Shown here piece after piece: positions 5,880 to 10,622 of a DNA stretch of 10,622 nucleotides. Each line of letters opens with the position of its first letter. The stretch's first letter is position 1. Location: assembly GCA_023484675.1 (NCBI GenBank), contig JAMDAP010000179.1:1-10622 (forward strand), given 5' to 3'. Position numbers and translations under genes: made by a program. The DNA is from Bacillota bacterium (lineage in GTDB: Bacteria; Bacillota_E; Symbiobacteriia; JAMDAP01). The notes beneath the pieces are model-generated. The model was given only the letters and a program-made list of their open reading frames with translations, had not been told where the DNA came from and did no database searches.

Positions 5880-6470
5880 CTAGTCTTCATCGTATAGGGT
5901 ATCGCGAATACCAAAGACCAATATAGGACATCCGCCACCCCCGCCGCCCTCAATGCGAGGGACGAGCTTACTCATATGGGTGGTTGAGGCCCCATAGCTG
6001 TCGCCCTTCCCTAAGGCGTCGAAGATTCCCTGCAGCTCGTCGCACCTGGTAACAATCACGCCCACATCGATCGCCCTCAGCTCGAACAGCAGGCGGAAGT
6101 TGTTCAAATCCCTGTCAAAGAAAGGGTCCTTGTTATTCCACTCCACTTCTAGCGCGACTCTATCCTTATAACAGTCGACGCTGTGGGTTGGCGTTTCGTG
6201 GACCTCACCGTCGACAATGATCTTGGTGTCAAAGGATTTCTCCTGCCAACCCAATCGATAGAACGCTGAATCGATGCTAGAAGCGATCGGGGACTTGCGG
6301 CCCCCTGGCTGCACGATATCGCTGCGACGAAGCCGAAAGTCCATCAGGACACCGAGAAGTTCGTTCCATTCCCGTGAGTGCGCGGCCGCAAGCACGGCAC
6401 AGGCATTGCGCCATTCGTGCACCTCATATAGGTCAAGGATGTCGTTGGGCATGAGATGTTCAGAACCCAC
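5880..6470 (-). CDS. BglII/BstYI-family type II restriction endonuclease
   Basis: 196 residues, complete in length for the family (PF09195). The core reads FDTKIIVDGE (80-89), then THSVDCYKDRVALEVEWNNK (95-114). In it, D99 and the E108-x-E110 pair correspond to the PD-(D/E)xK-type metal-binding residues. The conserved FDRDL...IDVGVIVTR region (118-141) and GASTTHMSKLVPRIE (160-174) follow. Relatives cut AGATCT (BglII) or RGATCY (BstYI); the exact site here cannot be read. The start is uncertain: GTG at 6470 has only a weak GCAGG upstream, and ATG at 6452 has no clear ribosome site. It begins 24 bp after the ftsK stop on the same strand, with no terminator between, so readthrough from ftsK could express it. 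A run of six glycines (175-180) precedes the last strand. Together with the methyltransferase it would defend against unmodified DNA. Confidence 0.88.
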   Translation of the reverse strand: MGSEHLMPNDILDLYEVHEWRNACAVLAAAHSREWNELLGVLMDFRLRRSDIVQPGGRKSPIASSIDSAFYRLGWQEKSFDTKIIVDGEVHETPTHSVDCYKDRVALEVEWNNKDPFFDRDLNNFRLLFELRAIDVGVIVTRCDELQGIFDALGKGDSYGASTTHMSKLVPRIEGGGGGGCPILVFGIRDTLYDED

Positions 6471-6494
6471 CGCCGTAATGCCTGCTATACCCGA

Positions 6495-8831
6495 CTATTC
6501 TTCCTCGCCATCCCCGTACGCCTCGTCCTCGTTCTGGGCGCGGTGGCTGAAAAGCCGCTCCAGGTCGGCCATCGACACCAGCACGTCCCGCGGCTTGCTG
6601 CCCCGGTGCGGGCCGATGAGGCCCTGAGCCTCCATGTCATCGATCAGGCGCACGGCCCGGTTGTAGTTGATGCGCAAGCGCCGCTGCAGGATAGAGACCG
6701 AGGCCTGGCCGTGCTCGATGACGATCTGCACCGCCTTGGGCAACAGCTCGTCCATGGCCCCTTCCTTGGCGTTGCCGCCGCGGCCCTTGCCGCCGCGGCC
6801 TCCCCCGTCGCCGCCTTCCAGCTCCAGGGGCTCGGCCAGGTGCTCCGGCTGGCCCTGGACCTTGGCGAAGGCCACCAGGGCCTCCACTTCCTTCTCCGAG
6901 ACGAAGGCGCCCTGGGCCCGCAGCGGCTTGGAGGCGCCCACGGGAAAGAAGAGCATGTCGCCCTTGCCCAGGAGCTTTTCAGCGCCGCCCTGATCGAGGA
7001 TGGTGCGGGAGTCCACCTGGGAGGCCACGGTGAAGGCGATACGGGACGGGATGTTGGCCTTGATCAGGCCGGTGATGACGTCGACGCTGGGCCGCTGCGT
7101 CGCCACCACCAGGTGGATGCCAGCGGCCCGCGCCATCTGGGCCAAACGGCAGATAGCGTCTTCCACGTCCACCGGGGCCACCATCATCAGGTCGGCCAGC
7201 TCGTCCACAATGACCACAATGAAGGGCAGGGCCGGGCGGCCGCCCTTCTCCGGCGGCAATTCGTCGCGCTGCTCCGCCTTGAGCTGGTTGTAGCGGGTGA
7301 TGTCGCGCACCCCGGCGGCGGCAAAGGCCTCGTAGCGCGACTCCATTTCCTTGACCGCCCAGCGGAGGAAACCCGCTGCCTTCTTGGGATCGGTGACCAC
7401 GGGCGCGATCAGGTGGGGAATGCCGTTGTAGCCCACCAGTTCGACCATCTTGGGGTCGATCATCATCAGCTTGACCTCGTCCGGCCTGGCCTTGAGCATC
7501 AGGCTGCAGATGAGGGAGTTGATGCAGACGGACTTGCCCGAGCCGGTGGAGCCGGCGATGAGCACGTGCGGCATGCGGTCCAGGGCGTGGACCACCGGCC
7601 GGCCGGCGATGTCCTTGCCGAAGACCACGGCCAGTTTGCTGCTGTGGCTTTGGAACTCCTGGCTCTCCGCCACGTCCCGCAGGATGACCGCGGTGGTCTC
7701 GCGATTGGGTACCTCAATGCCCACCGCCGATTTGCCGGGGATGGGCGCCTCGATGCGGATGTCCCGGGCCGCCAGGGCCAGGGCGAGGTCGTCGGCCAGG
7801 GAGGTGATGCGGTTCACCCGCACCCCCGCTGCCGGCGCCAGCTCAAACCGCGTCACGGTGGGCCCGGGATGGATCTCGCTGACGGAGGCCTTGACGCCGA
7901 AAGCCTCTAGGGTCTTCTCCAGAAGCCTTGCCCGTTCCTGAAGGTCCTTGGCCGACTGGTTCTTGGCCTTGGGAGGCAGGGCCAGGAGGGTGGTGGGCGG
8001 AAGCTCGTAAGGTGGGGCCTGCTCCTCTTCCACCTCCACATCTTCCTCTACGTTCTCCTCGGGCTCGGCGGAGCGCGCCGCCTTGCCGCCCTTGCCCGCC
8101 TTGCCTCGGCCGCGACCCTTTTTCGCCAAGTTAGCATTGATGGCCTTGGAAGCCTCCACGTAGGGCCCGTGGATGATCGGCCCCGACGGCCCGTCGTCAG
8201 CCGGGTCGTCGTCGGCAAACTCCTCGTCTTCGACCGACTCGGCCTCTTCCTCCGATGCCTGGTCCGGCTCGGCCGCTGCGGCCTCCTCGGCCACGGGCAC
8301 GGTGACGAAGCCCACCAGGCGCCGCCACAGGCCACTGAACAGGGCCACCAGCTTTTGCTTGGCCCAGATGAGCACGCTCTGCATGGAGCGGTCCACGGCC
8401 ATGATCAGGGCCACGAGGGCCACTGCCACCAGCACCACCCACTGGCCGATGGGTCCAAAGCCGCGGAAGAGCAGCCAGGCCAGACCGGCCCCGAGGGCGC
8501 CCCCGGCCCGCTGAAAGCCTTCCGCCAAAAGGCCGTCGGCTGGCAGCATCGACAGGTGCATAATCCCCTGCATGGTCAGGAACAGCAAAATCACGCCCAC
8601 CAGCCGGGGCGTCAGCGTGACATGCCGCCGATTCCAAAGGATCCAGCCGCCAAACCAGGCCACCACCAGGGGCAGCACCCAGGCGCCGTCGCCGAAGGCC
8701 CAGCGCAGGCCGTCCACGACCATGGTGCCGATCAGGCCGCCACTGCCGAAATATAAGGTGGCCACCACCAGGGCGGCCAGGGCGATGAGCGCGACACCAA
8801 CGATTTCCCATTTCAGTTCATCCCGGAGCAT
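6495..8831 (-). CDS. ftsK: DNA translocase FtsK/SpoIIIE
   Basis: A hexameric ATP-driven DNA pump at the division septum that clears chromosome ends and, in spore formers, moves DNA into the forespore. About 778 residues, normal for SpoIIIE-type proteins. The first 165 residues hold four or five membrane helices, followed by a long linker rich in Glu/Asp. The motor has an alpha part, then Walker [11 protein letters not shown] (near residue 427), Walker [15 protein letters not shown] (near 540) and a [15 protein letters not shown] sensor region (here [12 protein letters not shown]). The last ~65 residues form the gamma winged helix that reads SRS/KOPS sites ([20 protein letters not shown]). Start: ATG at 8831 has GGGGTGA (8846 to 8840) 8 bases upstream; a GTG at 8855, in frame, has no ribosome site and lies in a hairpin loop. 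Gene order with ylzJ and tepA matches Bacillus, but an NnrS-like gene is interposed. Confidence 0.95.
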   Translation of the reverse strand: MLRDELKWEIVGVALIALAALVVATLYFGSGGLIGTMVVDGLRWAFGDGAWVLPLVVAWFGGWILWNRRHVTLTPRLVGVILLFLTMQGIMHLSMLPADGLLAEGFQRAGGALGAGLAWLLFRGFGPIGQWVVLVAVALVALIMAVDRSMQSVLIWAKQKLVALFSGLWRRLVGFVTVPVAEEAAAAEPDQASEEEAESVEDEEFADDDPADDGPSGPIIHGPYVEASKAINANLAKKGRGRGKAGKGGKAARSAEPEENVEEDVEVEEEQAPPYELPPTTLLALPPKAKNQSAKDLQERARLLEKTLEAFGVKASVSEIHPGPTVTRFELAPAAGVRVNRITSLADDLALALAARDIRIEAPIPGKSAVGIEVPNRETTAVILRDVAESQEFQSHSSKLAVVFGKDIAGRPVVHALDRMPHVLIAGSTGSGKSVCINSLICSLMLKARPDEVKLMMIDPKMVELVGYNGIPHLIAPVVTDPKKAAGFLRWAVKEMESRYEAFAAAGVRDITRYNQLKAEQRDELPPEKGGRPALPFIVVIVDELADLMMVAPVDVEDAICRLAQMARAAGIHLVVATQRPSVDVITGLIKANIPSRIAFTVASQVDSRTILDQGGAEKLLGKGDMLFFPVGASKPLRAQGAFVSEKEVEALVAFAKVQGQPEHLAEPLELEGGDGGGRGGKGRGGNAKEGAMDELLPKAVQIVIEHGQASVSILQRRLRINYNRAVRLIDDMEAQGLIGPHRGSKPRDVLVSMADLERLFSHRAQNEDEAYGDGEEE

Positions 8832-8883
8832 AAAGAAAATCACCCCGTCCGCCACATTCTTCTACGGCGGTCGGGTGATTCCC
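8832..8883 (-). terminator. Hairpin with T-run between the NnrS-like gene and ftsK; overlaps the ftsK ribosome site
   Basis: Plus-strand arms 8838-8853 and 8866-8880 are near-perfect inverted repeats (AATCACCC...CCGCC with one bulge and one mismatch) around a 12-base loop. On the minus strand the stem is followed by TTTTCTTT, giving an intrinsic terminator directly after the NnrS-like gene; its stop codon (8864-8862) is in the loop. The second arm contains GGGGTGA, the only good ribosome site for ftsK, whose ATG follows the T-run immediately. Confidence 0.7.
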
Positions 8884-9637
8884 TTTGCAGGATCGAGTGA
8901 GTTATCCTCCCGCCACAATGCCCAGGCGCTGTTGCCCAGGAACAGCAGCAGGGCGATCACGTTCAGCATACCACCCCACTGGCGCCAGGTCACCGAGCCG
9001 GCCAGATCGCCGGCGATCCGCAGCAGCAGCGACAGATGGAGCAGAGCCAGGTGTCCGTAAAAGGCCGGCCGGTAGGGCATGGTGACGCCTAGCACCGCCG
9101 GGAAAATCACCGGCGCGTGGGCGAAGATCATGGACACCACAAAGCCGAGGAAGATGGCATGCAGGATGGCGTCGTAGCGCACTCCCGCCACGACTCCGCC
9201 GAAGGTCAGGGCCTGCACTCCGGCCACGGCAAGCCACCCGTAGCCGACCAGCAGGGCCACGGCGATAAACCGCGGCAATCCCCGTTGACGCACGGTGCGG
9301 CGGGCCACGTCGTACTGCAGCATCCAGAGACCCAGACCTGCCAGGCCCACACCGGCGACGCGAATCCCCAGGTCGTAAAGCGCGACGGAAGTCGCCAACC
9401 CGGCCAGGTAAACGGCGGAGGCGGCCAGGCCCGTTTCAAGGCCACGGCGCGTTCCAGGCTGATCACCGTGCCTAGAAACCCAGCTACCATCAGCGGTCCG
9501 TGCCGTCCCACCCAGGTGCGGTGCACAGGCGGCAGGGCCCAGCCCATGCGCACCAGCCCGGCCCACATGGCCACAAGCAGCGAGAGGATGCCAAGCCCCA
9601 GCAGGAGGAACCGGACGTGGCGATGTGATGGTGCCAT
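8862..9637 (-). pseudogene. NnrS-like multi-pass membrane protein, broken by a single-base frameshift
   Basis: Two overlapping minus-strand frames together encode one protein of about 258 residues. The 5' part (ATG 9637) reads as a membrane protein: FLLLGLGILSLLVAMWAGLV, then WVGRHGPLMVAGFLGT and ISLERAVAL. The 3' part continues in another frame from TGLAASAVYLAGLATS to the stop at 8862. The frames join around 9434-9440 (AAA in TTGAAACGG on the minus strand); one missing base explains it. About seven or eight membrane helices are predicted by eye. Histidines in HGPLMV, HAIFLGFVVSMIFAHAPVIF and GHLALLH resemble possible haem/metal ligands and recall NnrS-type proteins linked to nitric oxide response; the family call is tentative, since NnrS is usually longer. 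GGGGG lies about 8 bases before the ATG. The frameshift may be real decay or a sequencing error. Confidence 0.6.
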
Positions 9638-9682
9638 GGTGGAATCCCCCGTTGAACTGCCGAATCACACGGATCCTGCCCT

Positions 9683-9725
9683 ATTGTCCAGCATTCTCGG
9701 GGCTGAGGGCGTGATCTGGGTCACA
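9683..9725 (-). promoter_or_regulatory. CRP/FNR-type operator and promoter of the NnrS-like gene
   Basis: On the minus strand TGTGA-CCCAGA-TCACG (9725 to 9710) is a near-perfect TGTGA-N6-TCACA palindrome, the form used by CRP and by Bacillus Fnr. A -10-like GACAAT lies at 9688 to 9683. Taking its first base as -12 puts the palindrome centre at -41.5, the standard class II activator position, with a transcript start near 9676, 39 bases before the ATG. There is no good -35 box, as expected for activator dependence. Confidence 0.7.
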
Positions 9726-9735
9726 ACCCCGGCGG

Positions 9736-9764
9736 CAAAAAGGAGCCACGGTCCTGGCCGTGAC
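9736..9764 (-). terminator. Possible terminator after ylzJ
   Basis: A short stem CACGG/CCGTG (plus 9747-9751 and 9758-9762, 6-base loop) is followed on the minus strand by GCTCC and then five T (A9737-9741). The stem is only five firm pairs, so termination would be weak. It would separate tepA-ylzJ from the promoter at 9683-9725. Confidence 0.4.
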
Positions 9765-9846
9765 CCCGTCGACGCGAAGCGCTGCTCGATGGCCGTCGCC
9801 CGTCCTCCCGCGAAGTTCCCGGTCGCCGGTGAGCGCCGCCGCCGGT

Positions 9847-10071
9847 TCAGAAAAGGTTCAGATCCCAGCGCACCACGGCTCCGGGCTGAAAGTCGGGGTG
9901 GAGGTAGTCCTGGGGATCGGTGCTGTGCAGCCGCACCACGCGGCCTGCTCCCACGCCCACCGGCGCTACTTCCACCAGCCGGCCGCGCACGCGCACCTCC
10001 ATGGTGGCGGCGGGGGCCGGTTCCAGGCCCTCAGTGACCTGTTCAATCGGCAGCGGAGTCCAGAGCAGCAT
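9847..10071 (-). CDS. ylzJ: YlzJ-like protein
   Basis: A 74-residue protein matching the small YlzJ family: MLLWTPLPIEQV at the start, MEVRVRGRLVEVAP in the middle, and the family's best-kept motif RLHSTDPQDYLHPDFQPG at about 47-64. Length agrees with B. subtilis YlzJ (about 70). Function is unknown; it is neither secreted nor membranous by sequence. The neighbour order tepA - ylzJ - ftsK supports the call. The ATG at 10071 has AAGGGAGG (10086 to 10079) 7 bases upstream. The gap to the tepA stop (about 70 bp) contains a GC-rich hairpin (CGCCCG/CGGGCG) without a T-run. The first 33 codons, minus the ATG, recur at the right window edge. Confidence 0.85.
   Translation of the reverse strand: MLLWTPLPIEQVTEGLEPAPAATMEVRVRGRLVEVAPVGVGAGRVVRLHSTDPQDYLHPDFQPGAVVRWDLNLF
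9973..10068. repeat. Direct repeat copy 1 (inside ylzJ)
   Basis: These 96 bases match 10527-10622 at a constant offset of 554, with a single difference (C9986 versus T10540; Arg to His in the ylzJ frame). This copy is codons 2-33 of the intact ylzJ. Confidence 0.95.
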
Positions 10072-10143
10072 GGTCCGTCCTCCCTTGCTGGCCGCCCGGC
10101 ACGGGCGGGCCTGACTTCAGCGGCGGGGCCGGGCCGGCAAAGA

Positions 10144-10527
10144 TTACTGTGGCGGCGGCTCAGCGGCGTCGTCCTGCTTCTTGCCCTGCCCCCTGCGGCG
10201 TTCTTCGATGAGCTGGTTGACCCTGGCAAGGGACTGGGAGAGACCGCCCACCTCGTCGATGAGCCCGGTAGCCACGGCATCCTTACCCACCAGTACAGTG
10301 CCGATGTCCCGGGCCAGATCACCGGTGCGGAACATCAGCTCGCGAAACGTGCCCTCACTGACGCGCGAATTATTGACAATAAACTTGATCACCCGGTCTT
10401 GCATTTTGTCCAGATACTCATAGGTCTGGGGCACGGAAATGACCAGTCCGGAAAGACGAATCGGGTGTATGGTCATGGTGGCCGTTGAGGCGATGAAGGA
10501 GTAGCCGCAGCTCACCGCGATCGGCAC
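10144..10527 (-). pseudogene. tepA: C-terminal half of translocation-enhancing protein TepA (ClpP-like), 5' truncated
   Basis: About 127 residues match the second half of TepA, a cytoplasmic ClpP/SDH-class serine peptidase homologue: [45 protein letters not shown], and [20 protein letters not shown]. The presumed catalytic histidine is in TIHP. B. subtilis TepA is about 245 residues. The missing half holds the catalytic serine motif (GHSIG), which should lie directly before GVPIAV. Instead, from 10528 outward the sequence is a copy of the start of ylzJ, and the tepA frame meets stops within about 25 codons. A GTG at 10527 is the first codon available, but it is simply the Val of GVPIAV with no ribosome site. 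So this piece is not a functional gene. An intact tepA may lie beyond the edge if a tandem duplication created this arrangement. Confidence 0.88.
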
Positions 10528-10622
10528 ACCAGCCGGCCGTGCACGCGCACCTCCATGGTGGCGGCGGGGGCCGGTTCCAGGCCCTCAGTGACCTGTTCAA
10601 TCGGCAGCGGAGTCCAGAGCAG
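10527..10622. repeat. Direct repeat copy 2 (ylzJ start duplicated at the window edge)
   Basis: Same 96 bases as 9973-10068 apart from T10540. In the minus-strand ylzJ frame it reads [15 protein letters not shown] through GRLV, then passes out of frame into tepA and stops after CRSR (TGA at 10514-10512). The left boundary is exact at 10527 and the right boundary is the window edge, so its full length is unknown. Confidence 0.95.

Noticed and set aside
6456..7910. Long plus-strand open frame of 484 codons, His/Gly-rich
   Set aside because: It is antisense to ftsK, whose minus-strand frame carries all expected motifs; long antisense frames are usual in G+C-rich DNA. No ribosome site or domain seen.
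9638..9668. Alternative start at 9668 for a 268-codon frame covering the NnrS-like region
   Set aside because: The first ~75 residues of that frame are Gly/Ala/His-rich shadow sequence; the membrane-protein pattern in this stretch lies in the other frame from 9637.
10418..10600. 60-codon minus-strand frame at the right edge
   Set aside because: Out of frame with both ylzJ and tepA, proline/arginine-rich, formed by the repeat junction.
1..10622. CRISPR arrays, tRNA or rRNA genes, insertion sequences
   Set aside because: No spaced short repeats, cloverleaf or rRNA-like stretches, and no transposase frames seen on either strand; the only long repeat is the 96-bp pair at the right end.

Overview
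The window looks like chromosomal DNA of a G+C-rich, spore-forming-type Firmicute (Bacillota; something like the Symbiobacterium/Thermaerobacter part of the phylum, inferred only from gene order and base composition). The strongest pointer is tepA - ylzJ - ftsK/spoIIIE on the minus strand (10.5 to 6.5 kb), the order I know from Bacillus subtilis. Shine-Dalgarno sites are strong and close to the Bacillus consensus. The window is probably a contig or contig piece: the first gene runs in from the left edge, and the right edge falls inside a 96-bp repeat.

Left part (1-4300). The 3' part of a plus-strand gene for a protein with two tandem anti-sigma-K (RskA)-like domains converges on a complete minus-strand operon, with a terminator between them. 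The operon runs promoter (4199-4228), Mg2+-sensing M-box (ykoK) riboswitch (about 4017-4180), intrinsic terminator (3972-4006), duplicated ABC permease (2236-3939), NitT/TauT-type ATPase (1396-2145), and a separate 'AAA-associated domain' protein (860-1342). It has no substrate-binding protein. An anion-type ABC importer under an M-box is the main discovery candidate: it suggests a transporter whose substrate or physiology is tied to Mg2+.

Middle part (4297-6470). This holds gene debris and a restriction-modification pair. A 61-codon internal fragment of a polysaccharide deacetylase ends at a plus-strand terminator. A HAD-family phosphatase lacks its catalytic N-terminus and starts exactly where an MT-A70 adenine methyltransferase ends (overlapping TGATG). 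A BglII/BstYI-type restriction endonuclease precedes the methyltransferase. The pair looks like an island inserted behind ftsK that removed the start of the HAD gene.

Right part (6495-10622). ftsK/spoIIIE follows a small NnrS-like, His-rich membrane protein gene that carries a single-base frameshift. That gene is its own transcription unit. It has a CRP/FNR-type palindrome centred at -41.5 of a recognisable -10 box, a terminator-like hairpin upstream, and a hairpin plus T-run downstream that also covers the ftsK ribosome binding site. It sits between ylzJ and ftsK, which are usually adjacent. At the right end tepA is present only as its C-terminal half, joined to a second copy of the ylzJ start. 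This looks like a 554-bp tandem duplication, or else a contig-end artefact.
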